Positions 1 through 5,760 of a stretch of DNA of 12,020 bases are shown one piece after another; the stretch's first letter is position 1, and the number at the start of each line of letters is the position of its first letter. Origin of the DNA: an uncultured Collinsella sp. (GTDB lineage: Bacteria; Actinomycetota; Coriobacteriia; Coriobacteriales; Coriobacteriaceae); assembly GCA_900544205.1 (NCBI GenBank), contig UQUG01000056.1:1-12020 (forward strand). The letters are read 5' to 3'. Both the position numbers and the translations under genes were made by a program. The notes under the pieces were generated by a model that was not told the DNA's origin, made no database searches, and saw only the letters and a program-made list of their open reading frames with translations.

Positions 1-227
1 TAGACCTCGAGGTCGCGGTCGCCGAACTTGTTCATGAGGTACTCGAGCTGCATGAACTCGTCCCAGGTGCCGCCGACGCCCATCAGGAAGACGGCGTCGT
101 AGCCCTCCTCGTGCACGCGATCGGCCAGGGCGGTCATCTTCTTGCCGGCCTCGTAGACGTTCCTGCCGTCCTCGAGGTAGCCCTCCTGGTCGAAGTGCAT
201 GATTTCGATCTTCTCGGTCTCCTTCAT
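1..227 (-). CDS. SIS-domain sugar-phosphate isomerase/deglycase, N-terminal part (runs off window)
   Basis: The first 75 codons are present; the gene continues beyond base 1. The start ATG (225-227) follows an AGGAG ribosome site (complement of 232-238). The protein begins MKETEKIEIMHFDQEGYLED and has, at about residues 43-60, a Y-D-A-V-F-L-M-G-V-G-G-T stretch. That is the first beta strand and phosphate-binding loop of a SIS (sugar isomerase) fold. The N-terminal layout, a short lead followed by a helix and the G-x-G-G-T loop, resembles the FrlB-like deglycases that split fructoselysine- or glucoselysine-6-phosphate into glucose-6-phosphate and an amine. The catalytic part lies outside the window, so substrate and reaction are open; another SIS-domain isomerase is possible. 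A gene of this kind beside HutC-type GntR regulators fits a sugar or amino-sugar catabolic operon. Its upstream region holds two repeated operator-like sites. Confidence 0.7.
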   Translation of the reverse strand, partial: MKETEKIEIMHFDQEGYLEDGRNVYEAGKKMTALADRVHEEGYDAVFLMGVGGTWDEFMQLEYLMNKFGDRDLEV

Positions 228-338
228 TCCCGCTCCTTTCACGAGCAGTTTGAATTGTCGCACGGAATGAACGGGCTTGCCGCCCCGTCGCACCGCTTAA
301 CCTTGTGGACATCTTGGCCCCAAGCTCAACAATTCAAA

Positions 339-351
339 GGTTCTTAATACC
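339..351. promoter_or_regulatory. Candidate GntR/HutC operator, copy 1
   Basis: The site reads GGTTCTTAATACC on the plus strand, a pseudo-palindrome with GGT and ACC at its ends. HutC-subfamily GntR regulators commonly bind GGT-(N7)-ACC-like sites. It lies about 110 bp upstream of the SIS gene. A second copy, matching at 11 of 13 bases, lies 34 bp away in the same orientation. Binding by either neighbouring GntR protein is inferred. Confidence 0.45.
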
Positions 352-372
352 AGTGAACGATTACAGGTTAGC

Positions 373-385
373 CGTTTTTAATACC
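373..385. promoter_or_regulatory. Candidate GntR/HutC operator, copy 2
   Basis: The site reads CGTTTTTAATACC, a direct repeat of the copy at 339-351 with two changes. One outer GGT is degraded to CGT, so it would probably be the weaker site. The 34-bp spacing is close to three helical turns, which would allow cooperative binding by two dimers. Confidence 0.4.
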
Positions 386-460
386 GATTTTATGATTTCA
401 TCCTCCCCTCTCGGTAGACGGTCAGTTTTTGCCGCTCATCGGTCAAGCGACATATATCCG

Positions 461-496
461 TAAAAACGAGCGCCCCCGCCATGCGCAGGGACGCTC
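461..496 (-). terminator. Intrinsic terminator of the GntR operon
   Basis: Read on the minus strand, GAGCGTCCC pairs with GGGGCGCTC (nine pairs including one G-U) around a short loop. A GTTTTTA run follows. The hairpin starts only 7 bp after the TAG stop of the distal GntR gene, the normal position for a Rho-independent terminator. Confidence 0.85.
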
Positions 497-502
497 TAGA
501 CG

Positions 503-1216
503 CTAATAGTTGTAGGTATATCCGCCGGCGTCGCCGCGGGTAAAAGACTTGGCATGCTCGATTGCCTGCCCACTCGAGTCATAGGTCAGGCCTTCCAGCA
601 CGAGCGCCAGATCGCCCGGCTCAAGATTGAGCAAACTCGCATCGCGTGCGCCCAGCGCCTCGATATCGAGTTTCTCTACCGACTGATCTGGCTTGCGTCC
701 CAACATATCGTAGGTCTCGAACAGGCTGAAGACCGAAATGTCCACGTCTTCGATGCCCGGAAACAGCAGGCACGGAATCAGTGTCATCTCGATCGATACG
801 GGCTCACCATCGATGCAGTTGAGGCGGCGCACCGAGTAAAGCAGATCGTCCTCGGCGATGCCAAACAAGTCGGCATAATACGGGCCGGCGTAGCGTTTGG
901 AGCGCGCCAGGATGCGCACCGACGGCGTCGCGCCCGATGCCAGAACCGACTGGCGGAAGCCGCCCTTGCGTTCGTGCTCGTCAAACCACTTGTGTCCCAC
1001 AAAGGCGCCTTTGCCCTGCACGCGACGAATCTGGCCACTTTTGACCAGCTCGTCCATGGCGCTTCGGATTGTCAGGCGTGTCGTGCCAAACTCCTCGGCC
1101 AGCTCGTTTTCGGACGGAATCATCGAGCCCGTCGGGTAGTCGCCGCGCTCGATTCGCTCCGCAATGCAGCGGCGAATTTGTTTGTAAACCGGCAAGCCTT
1201 CTACTGCATCAGCCAT
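503..1216 (-). CDS. GntR-family transcriptional regulator, HutC subfamily (distal gene of the operon)
   Basis: This 237-residue protein has the usual length for the family. A GntR winged helix-turn-helix covers about residues 8-74: Y-K-Q-I, then I-P-S-E-N-E-L-A, then T-R-L-T-I-R-S-A-M-D-E-L, then the wing V-Q-G-K-G-A-F-V. A UTRA-type effector domain (about 90-230) follows. It ends in the R-L-N-x-I-D-G-E-P-V-S-I-E strand and a C-terminal Y-x-Y segment. UTRA domains of this kind usually bind a sugar phosphate or similar metabolite and release DNA. The start ATG lies inside the end of the preceding GntR gene (16-bp overlap), with GGTGGGTG upstream, so the two are probably translationally coupled. 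An intrinsic terminator follows directly. The likely target is the SIS-domain gene downstream, but this is inferred from position; the effector is unknown. Confidence 0.92.
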   Translation of the reverse strand: MADAVEGLPVYKQIRRCIAERIERGDYPTGSMIPSENELAEEFGTTRLTIRSAMDELVKSGQIRRVQGKGAFVGHKWFDEHERKGGFRQSVLASGATPSVRILARSKRYAGPYYADLFGIAEDDLLYSVRRLNCIDGEPVSIEMTLIPCLLFPGIEDVDISVFSLFETYDMLGRKPDQSVEKLDIEALGARDASLLNLEPGDLALVLEGLTYDSSGQAIEHAKSFTRGDAGGYTYNY

Positions 1217-1968
1217 TCGACACCCACCTTCGTCGCAACGCCGTCTGCCTCGCCGTTATCGGCAAAACGATACTTGGTCGGCAGAATCACGGACTTGCAA
1301 TACTCGACAAAGCCATCGTTCTCGTCACGCTCGTGCGAAGCCTTGTAAAACACCGGCGTGCCCTCCTGAGCACCCAGCAACTTGGCCTCGTCGGCGTTCA
1401 GACGGCTGATGGAAATATGCTCCTTGCCGTGCGCCACATGGACATTCCCCTCTTTGAGCAAAACGTCGTAGAGGCTTTCCTGCTCAAAATCGTGATCGGG
1501 AAGCGAGGGGCACAAAGACAGATTGACGTGAGCCGTCTCAATCGACGCCGGGGAACCATTAACCACGCGCACGCGCCGAATGCAGAAGAGCGGCATGCCC
1601 AGGTCGATCTGGGCTTTTTGGGCCAGATCGATATCGGCGTACACGACCTTGGACCAAACCAGGTGTGCGGTCGACTTTGAGCCAACCCTCTCCACCGCCT
1701 GCGTATAGTTCCATGTTTCCTGAAAGATATTCAGCGGTTTGGGAGGACACACATAGGTGCCCGAACCGCGGCGGCTTTCCAAAGTTCCGCACGAAATAAG
1801 ACGCGTGATCGCAGCGCGCAACGCCGTGCGCGACACGCCCAGCTCTTCACAGAGCACACGCTCGGCGGGCAGCCGGTCACCACCCTGCAGGTCATAATGT
1901 TTGATATACCAAAGAATGCCCTCAAAGGCGCGATCTTTGGGCGGAATCGCATATGGTTCACTCGACAT
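1201..1968 (-). CDS. GntR-family transcriptional regulator, HutC subfamily (middle gene of the operon)
   Basis: This 255-residue protein has a GntR winged helix at about residues 12-74 (L-P-A-E-R-V-L-C-E-E-L-G-V-S-R-T-A-L-R-A, wing R-R-G-S-G-T-Y-V). A UTRA-like effector domain follows, with R-R-V-R-V-V-N-G-S-P-A-S-I-E-T as the recognisable strand. I chose ATG at 1966-1968 because GAGGAG sits eight bases before it; a TTG two codons upstream is possible but worse placed. The gene starts 35 bp after the stop of the unrecognised protein gene and its end overlaps the next GntR start by 16 bp. The protein is a distant paralogue of its neighbour. The recognition helices differ, so they probably do not read identical operators. 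The effector is unknown. Confidence 0.92.
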   Translation of the reverse strand: MSSEPYAIPPKDRAFEGILWYIKHYDLQGGDRLPAERVLCEELGVSRTALRAAITRLISCGTLESRRGSGTYVCPPKPLNIFQETWNYTQAVERVGSKSTAHLVWSKVVYADIDLAQKAQIDLGMPLFCIRRVRVVNGSPASIETAHVNLSLCPSLPDHDFEQESLYDVLLKEGNVHVAHGKEHISISRLNADEAKLLGAQEGTPVFYKASHERDENDGFVEYCKSVILPTKYRFADNGEADGVATKVGVEWLMQ

Positions 1969-2003
1969 GGGCAAGGCTCCTCAACCGCTTGATGCTGCGG
2001 GCA

Positions 2004-2495
2004 TCATTGCTCCGGACGCCCCATGGCGTCGAAGGCTTCTTTGATCTGCTCCGCAACGTTCCGATACGATCGATATAGGCCGGAGTCTCGCTTGACTTCG
2101 CCCGCGGTCACCGGAATCTCAAGCTTCGAAATCTCATCCTCGCCGGTTTGCACGGCAACGATGACACCCATACCAAGGCACATATTACGCTTGGCAGCGT
2201 TGTTTTTGGTAGCCTGAGCTGGATTAATCAAAATCTGCTGAGCTAGTTCGCGCTTGCTAACCTCCGGCACATCCTCGGGATTTCCGGTCTCGACAATCTC
2301 GCACTGCAGCACGTCCGCATAGTCAAAAATCTTAGGCTCTGCACCACGCTGATGCACGGCCCACTTGCGGCGCGTGGCATCCTGGTAGATAGCCGGCAAA
2401 AATGTAAACCGCGGCGGGTCCAAAATCGTATCCGTGATGGTAAACACATCGGGATCAAAGGCATCCTGCGGGTTTTTCTTCTTGAACAGCCCCAT
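2004..2495 (-). CDS. Conserved-type small protein of unknown function, first gene of the GntR operon
   Basis: This 163-residue protein is unrecognised. I chose the ATG at 2493-2495, not the in-frame ATG seven codons upstream, because a GGGAGG ribosome site lies five bases before it. The protein starts M-G-L-F-K-K-K-N-P, a lead common among small cytosolic proteins with a basic amphipathic start. The middle (about residues 32-70) has R-R-K-W-A-V-H, K-I-F-D-Y-A-D-V-L and E-I-V-E-T-G-N. That pattern recalls the beta-rich PH-like domains of several DUF families, in which a K-I-Y-x-Y-x-D-I strand is typical. The family assignment is a guess. No signal peptide or convincing membrane segment is visible. 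It contains charged helices at the end and no cysteine-pair metal site. Co-transcription with two GntR regulators is likely, given 35 bp to the next start. Confidence 0.75.
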   Translation of the reverse strand: MGLFKKKNPQDAFDPDVFTITDTILDPPRFTFLPAIYQDATRRKWAVHQRGAEPKIFDYADVLQCEIVETGNPEDVPEVSKRELAQQILINPAQATKNNAAKRNMCLGMGVIVAVQTGEDEISKLEIPVTAGEVKRDSGLYRSYRNVAEQIKEAFDAMGRPEQ

Positions 2496-2532
2496 ATCAG
2501 CCTCCCGTACTAGCATTAAACAACTAAAGCTG

Positions 2533-2541
2533 AATATAGCA
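2533..2541 (-). promoter_or_regulatory. Probable extended -10 promoter of the GntR operon
   Basis: On the minus strand this reads TGCTATATT, an extended -10 element (TGn followed by a TATAAT-like hexamer) about 40 bases before the start codon of the 163-residue protein. No good -35 is present, as is usual for extended -10 promoters. Confidence 0.4.
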
Positions 2542-2616
2542 CCAATTTCAAGCCGCTGCCTTACCCTATCGGTGCGCGGCGTCTATGGCTCGCCCAGCGG
2601 AAGAGTTAACGGACGA

Positions 2617-2689
2617 GGGCCGGGCTGCCTGCCTTGTTTTGAGAAGTGGGCTCCGCGAACTTCTCAAAACAAGGCAGGCAGCCCGGCCC
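2617..2689. repeat. 31-bp perfect inverted repeat with 11-bp loop
   Basis: The arms at 2617-2647 and 2659-2689 are exact reverse complements, separated by 11 bases. The outer 17 bases of each arm are GC-rich (beginning GGGCCGGGCTGCC) and the inner 14 AT-rich (TTGTTTTGAGAAGT). It lies 54 bp beyond the stop of the LacI-type gene and upstream of the GntR operon promoter. No clear T-run follows on either strand, so it is not a textbook intrinsic terminator. It could still end transcription or protect the 3' end of the lacI-type mRNA. It could also be a small palindromic element. No target duplication is visible. Confidence 0.95.
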
Positions 2690-2743
2690 CGCCGGCAAAT
2701 AGTGGACACTCCGCATGCAATCTATGCAACCAAACAAGTACGC

Positions 2744-3772
2744 TTAGCTACATTCGGTAAGTTCGAGCACGCTGCCCTTAACGATAAGCGCCGGCTCCAG
2801 GACGACCTCTTCGGCACGTCTACCGCCCCTACCGGCAAGACGCTTGGACATGCAGCCAAAAGCATGCTCCGCGAGGATACCTGGATCCTGCTCAATCGCG
2901 GTCAGCGCCGGCTCAAAGAGAACGTCGGCGGCCGAGTTGTCGTAACTCACCACCGAAATGTCGCCCGGAATGCTCTTCCCCATCTCGTGTAAGCGCTTGA
3001 GCAGACCAAGGGCAATGTTGTCCGAACTTGCGAACACAGCGGTGGCATCAGTTGCGAGCACCGCCTCCGAGGCCTCGTAGGCACTCGGAATGTAGTACTC
3101 GCTCTCAAACTCCAAACGCGCGTCAATAGGCAGGCCAACCTCGCGCAGCGCGCGCTCATAGCCGGCAAGTCGCTTACGCCCCGTATTGGAACGGCGCGCG
3201 TTAACCAAGCAGGCAATGCGACGGTGGCCCTGCTCGATCAGATAGCGAGTGGCCATGTAGCCACCCATCTCGTGGTCGAACATCACCTTGTCGCACTCGA
3301 GCCCCTCAATGGCACGGTCGACCATCACGGCAGGGATAGGCAGATGGCTGACTTCTTCGCGCAGGGCACGGTCGTCGGAGAACTCGTCGCCCACGACCAG
3401 GAAGACGCCATCAACGCCGCGCGTCACCAGCTGGCGCAGCAGCTCCAGATCGTCGTCGGCGCTTCCACCCGAGCTGGTAATGAAGAGCGCATAGCCATCC
3501 TCGCGGCAGCGCTTTTCCAGGCTACCGGCGAGCGAGGCAAAAAAGCGGCTCTCGATGTTAGGGACGATAAGGCCCAGCGTGCGCGACTCGCGCATGACCA
3601 AACTACGCGCAATCTGGTTAGGAACATAGTGGTTGCGCGCCGCGACCTCCTTGATGAGTTTGCGGTTTTCTTCCGAGATGCGACAGGGCCGATTATTGAG
3701 CACAAGCGAGACCGACGAGGGGGAAAGCCCCACCTCCTGGGCGATCTGCTTGAGGGTGACTTTGTTGGCCAT
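2744..3772 (-). CDS. LacI/GalR-family transcriptional regulator
   Basis: This 342-residue protein has the family's usual length. An N-terminal LacI helix-turn-helix covers residues 5-26 (V-T-L-K-Q-I-A-Q-E-V-G-L-S-P-S-S-V-S-L-V-L-N). A hinge helix (Y-V-P-N-Q-I-A-R-S-L at about 49-58) follows. Then comes a periplasmic-binding-protein-like effector domain starting R-T-L-G-L-I-V-P-N-I. The regions D-G-V-F-L-V, A-C-L-V-N-A-R and S-V-V-S-Y-D-N-S are the usual sugar-pocket and dimer strands. ATG at 3770-3772 follows GGAAGGAGCGAG. The gene diverges from murB and is not clearly linked to a sugar operon, so target and ligand are unknown. A CG-centred palindrome of the type such proteins bind lies at 3914-3923. 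Confidence 0.93.
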   Translation of the reverse strand: MANKVTLKQIAQEVGLSPSSVSLVLNNRPCRISEENRKLIKEVAARNHYVPNQIARSLVMRESRTLGLIVPNIESRFFASLAGSLEKRCREDGYALFITSSGGSADDDLELLRQLVTRGVDGVFLVVGDEFSDDRALREEVSHLPIPAVMVDRAIEGLECDKVMFDHEMGGYMATRYLIEQGHRRIACLVNARRSNTGRKRLAGYERALREVGLPIDARLEFESEYYIPSAYEASEAVLATDATAVFASSDNIALGLLKRLHEMGKSIPGDISVVSYDNSAADVLFEPALTAIEQDPGILAEHAFGCMSKRLAGRGGRRAEEVVLEPALIVKGSVLELTECS

Positions 3773-3807
3773 CTCGCTCCTTCCGGGTTTACGCGCAATC
3801 TCTTGAA

Positions 3808-3813
3808 AGTATA
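3808..3813 (-). promoter_or_regulatory. Probable -10 element for the lacI-type gene
   Basis: The minus strand reads TATACT about 36 bases before the start codon. No consensus -35 is visible at the right distance, so the assignment rests on the -10 hexamer and its position. Confidence 0.4.
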
Positions 3814-3854
3814 GCGACTACCCCTCTACCTCGGTGATAAACACTTTACCAATC

Positions 3855-3879
3855 CGGTAGACGGCTGTTTTATCGCCGC
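3855..3879. repeat. CGGTAGACGG-containing motif shared with 412-435
   Basis: CGGTAGACGG followed within a few bases by GTTTT and CCGC occurs here and at 412-435, both upstream of minus-strand genes. It may be a shared regulatory site or chance; only two copies occur in the window. Confidence 0.35.
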
Positions 3880-3906
3880 CAGCGCACCAAATCCGTCCGG
3901 GTGGGG

Positions 3907-3912
3907 TATATT
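3907..3912 (+). promoter_or_regulatory. Probable -10 element for murB
   Basis: TATATT lies 43 bases before the murB ATG. Transcription would start near 3918-3920, inside the palindrome at 3914-3923. No consensus -35 is visible. Confidence 0.4.
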
Positions 3913-3913
3913 G

Positions 3914-3923
3914 CAATCGATTG
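3914..3923. promoter_or_regulatory. Candidate LacI-type operator between the lacI-type gene and murB
   Basis: CAATCGATTG is a perfect 10-bp palindrome with a central CG, the typical core of LacI/GalR operators, and it lies at the likely start of murB transcription. Binding by the adjacent regulator is inferred; a 10-bp palindrome can arise by chance. Confidence 0.35.
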
Positions 3924-3955
3924 ATGACAACGACCACCAAAAGGCGGATATTCGT

Positions 3956-4951
3956 ATGCACGAGAACGACTTTTTTAACGAGGACCTGCTGTGCGCGCTT
4001 GCTGGCGTTGCCGGCGAGGACAACGTGCTGATGAGCGAGCCCATGCGCGAGCACACCACGTTTAAGATCGGCGGCCCGGCCGACGTCTTTGTCACGCCCG
4101 ATACCGAGCAGGGCCTCGTCGCCACGCTCGACACCTGCTATCGCTGCGACCTGCCGCTCACCATCGTGGGCAACGGCTCCGACCTGCTCGTCGGCGACAA
4201 GGGCATCCGTGGCGTCGTCGTGGCGCTGGGCGAAGGCCTCTCCAACATTACGGTCGACGGTACGCACGTCACGGCGGCGGCCGGCGCCTTGCTTTCCGAT
4301 GTCGCCGCTGCGGCAGCCGAGGCCGGTCTCACCGGCATGGAGCCCATCTCGGGCATCCCCGGATCGGTCGGCGGCGCCTGCTACATGAACGCCGGAGCTT
4401 ACGGCGCCTGCATGGCCGATGTGCTGGAGTCCGTGCGCGTCTACAAACCTGCTCGCCAGCTCGACGACGGCACCCGTGGCAGCGGCAACATCATCGAGTT
4501 CGATGTCGATGAGCTCAACCTGGGCTATCGCAAGAGCCGCATCGCCGACGACGGCTTTATCGTGCTTTCGGCCACTTTCAATCTCGCCCCGGGCAACGCC
4601 GCGATGATCAAGGCCGACATGGACGACTACCGCCAGCGCCGCGAGGACAAGCAGCCGCTCGACATGCCGAGTGCCGGCTCCACCTTCAAGCGCCCCGAGG
4701 GCCACTTTGCCGGCAAGCTCATCATGGATGCCGGACTGCGCGGACACGCCGTTGGCGGCGCGCAGGTGAGCGAGAAGCACTGCGGCTTCATCGTCAACGC
4801 CGACCACGCCACCGCCGCCGACGTCGACGAACTCATCCGCGACATCCAAGCCAAAGTCAAAGAGCAGTTCGACGTAGACCTAGAACCCGAAGTCCACCGA
4901 GTAGGCGAATTTTTATCAAAACCACCCCTAAAAGGGGTGGTTTGCTCTTAG
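3956..4951 (+). CDS. murB: UDP-N-acetylenolpyruvoylglucosamine reductase
   Basis: MurB reduces UDP-GlcNAc-enolpyruvate to UDP-MurNAc with NADPH, using bound FAD, in the cytosolic phase of peptidoglycan synthesis. Visible family motifs are T-T-F-K-I-G-G-P-A-D (34-43), the FAD-binding G-N-G-S-D-L-L-V (72-79) and G-I-P-G-S-V-G-G-A-C-Y-M-N-A-G-A-Y-G (133-150). Next come Y191-R192, the catalytic serine S242 in S-A-G-S-T-F-K-R-P, and the C-terminal L-E-P-E-V with the conserved glutamate. I chose ATG at 3956, with AAGGCGG eight bases upstream, over an upstream TTG at 3911 that has no ribosome site and overlaps the promoter. The protein is 331 residues. The family normally ends soon after the E-V-R-x-x-G-E-F segment. 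Here L-S and then K-P-P-L-K-G-V-V-C-S follow. Those last ten residues and the stop fall in a hairpin that looks like an IS200 end. Confidence 0.95.
   Translation: MHENDFFNEDLLCALAGVAGEDNVLMSEPMREHTTFKIGGPADVFVTPDTEQGLVATLDTCYRCDLPLTIVGNGSDLLVGDKGIRGVVVALGEGLSNITVDGTHVTAAAGALLSDVAAAAAEAGLTGMEPISGIPGSVGGACYMNAGAYGACMADVLESVRVYKPARQLDDGTRGSGNIIEFDVDELNLGYRKSRIADDGFIVLSATFNLAPGNAAMIKADMDDYRQRREDKQPLDMPSAGSTFKRPEGHFAGKLIMDAGLRGHAVGGAQVSEKHCGFIVNADHATAADVDELIRDIQAKVKEQFDVDLEPEVHRVGEFLSKPPLKGVVCS
4919..4943. repeat. Hairpin at the IS200 right end, overlapping the murB 3' end
   Basis: A ten-base-pair stem (AAACCACCCC with GGGGTGGTTT, loop TAAAA) is followed by a weak T-rich run on each strand. It probably serves as the TnpA recognition hairpin. 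It may also act as a terminator for murB and for tnpA, which converge here. Confidence 0.8.
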
Positions 4952-5052
4952 GGTATAACCCTTGGGTTTCCGGCACGCGTCTAAAGGCGCCGGCCCTCAC
5001 GGGGTTCGGGCCGCACTGCAGATTGACCCGTGGCGGGCCGGTCAAACCGGCG

Positions 5053-5523
5053 CTATTTACGCCCCGGCCCCCTGCCGAAGGGGTCCTCGTACTCCTTGAC
5101 GCTCAGCCGGTCGATCGCGATGTCGGCCTTCTCCTGCTCCCGGATGTACTTCGCGATGGTGGCCTCGTTCAGGCCGACGGTGGACACGTAGTAGCCCTCG
5201 GCCCAGAACTTCCTGTTGCCGAACTTGTACTTCATGTTCGCGTGCTTGTCGAATATCATCAGCGAGCTCTTCCCCTTCAGGTAGCCCATCACGCTCGATA
5301 CGCTGTACTTCGGCGGTATCGCCAGCAGCATGTGGACGTGGTCGGGCATCAGGTGCCCCTCGATGATCTCTATCCCCTTGTACTGGCAGAGCTTCCTGAA
5401 GATCTCCCCAAGGTCGGACCTTATTTGGTTGTAGATGACTTTGCGCCTATACTTCGGCGTGAACACGACGTGGTACTTGCACATCCACTTCGTGTGCGAC
5501 AGGCTGTAGGCCTTCTGGGCCAT
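5053..5523 (-). CDS. tnpA: IS200-family Y1 (HUH) transposase
   Basis: TnpA is a small single-strand DNA transposase that cuts and joins at end hairpins through a covalent 5'-phosphotyrosine link. The protein is 156 residues, the family's usual length. It begins M-A-Q-K-A-Y-S-L-S-H-T-K-W-M-C-K-Y-H-V-V and continues F-T-P-K-Y-R-R-K-V-I-Y. The metal-binding HUH motif is H62-V-H64 in M-P-D-H-V-H-M. The likely nucleophile is Y126 in A-K-Y-I-R-E-Q, with Q130 one helical turn later. All key residues are present, so the enzyme looks intact. I chose ATG at 5521-5523, which gives the family N-terminus; the longer in-frame extension reads through the left-end hairpins. No tnpB or accessory gene is nearby. 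Confidence 0.96.
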   Translation of the reverse strand: MAQKAYSLSHTKWMCKYHVVFTPKYRRKVIYNQIRSDLGEIFRKLCQYKGIEIIEGHLMPDHVHMLLAIPPKYSVSSVMGYLKGKSSLMIFDKHANMKYKFGNRKFWAEGYYVSTVGLNEATIAKYIREQEKADIAIDRLSVKEYEDPFGRGPGRK

Positions 5524-5591
5524 ACGCCACCACCGCCCTCTCGACTCGGATTCCTTGCGGCCTGAACAATCGCAAGTGTCCGGCGAGGGGG

Positions 5592-5633
5592 CGGCTTTGT
5601 AAAGCCGTTTGGCCCCACCCGCATAGCGGGTGG
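5592..5633. repeat. Paired hairpins at the IS200 left end
   Basis: Two adjacent palindromes lie here: CGGCTTT-GT-AAAGCCG (5592-5607) and CCACCCGC-ATA-GCGGGTGG (5615-5633). They sit between the tnpA start and the outer edge of the element. The outer one resembles the right-end hairpin and is the likely TnpA binding site. The pair may also block read-through transcription into tnpA, as known for IS200. Confidence 0.75.
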
Positions 5634-5686
5634 TTTCTGATGCGGCGCGCTGCGCGCCCCGCACAGGCTAAAGCCTCTAATAAAAA

Positions 5687-5708
5687 GAAGGCCCCGAAAG
5701 GGGCCTTC
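5687..5708. terminator. Intrinsic terminator, possibly bidirectional
   Basis: GAAGGCCCC-GAAA-GGGGCCTTC is a perfect nine-base-pair stem with a GNRA-type loop. T-rich sequence (ACTTTCTTTAAT) follows it on the plus strand, and an A-run (TAATAAAAA) precedes it, giving a T-run on the minus strand. If the IS element inserted at the end of murB, this would be the original murB terminator. Confidence 0.8.
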
Positions 5709-5760
5709 ACTTTCTTTAATTCAGACAACCAGTCCGGTGTGCCGCGCCCCGAACCCAAGA

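Larger units (their letters stand above)
228..460 (-). promoter_or_regulatory. Regulatory region upstream of the SIS-domain gene
   Basis: This AT-richer stretch of about 230 bp lies between the terminator of the GntR operon and the SIS gene. It contains no credible gene. It holds the two operator-like repeats described separately, and a copy of CGGTAGACGG at 412-421 that recurs near 3855. I could not assign a clear -35/-10 pair, so the exact promoter is unknown. Confidence 0.5.
4916..5637 (-). mobile_element. IS200-type insertion sequence (IS200/IS605 family, tnpA only)
   Basis: The element consists of one Y1 transposase gene on the minus strand flanked by subterminal hairpins, without tnpB. 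The hairpin at 4919-4943 (right end) and the one at 5615-5633 (left end) share the stem sequence ACCACCC on the minus strand. IS200 transposases recognise such end hairpins. Taking these as the ends gives about 720 bp, matching the roughly 700-bp size of IS200. The exact boundaries are uncertain by a few bases, because this family makes no inverted terminal repeats or target duplications. The region between the tnpA stop and 4951 contains no other gene. Confidence 0.75.

Noticed and set aside
554..1348. Plus-strand open frame opposite the two GntR genes
   Set aside because: It spans the junction of two well-supported minus-strand genes and has no recognisable family features.
3911..3955. Upstream TTG start extending MurB by 15 residues
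   Set aside because: It lacks a ribosome site, overlaps the probable -10 and operator, and the ATG at 3956 has AAGGCGG at good spacing.
3818..4849. Long antisense open frame opposite murB
   Set aside because: Its translation is low-complexity, rich in V, G, A, D and H, and reads as the mirror of GC-rich codons. The plus strand encodes a complete MurB with all motifs.
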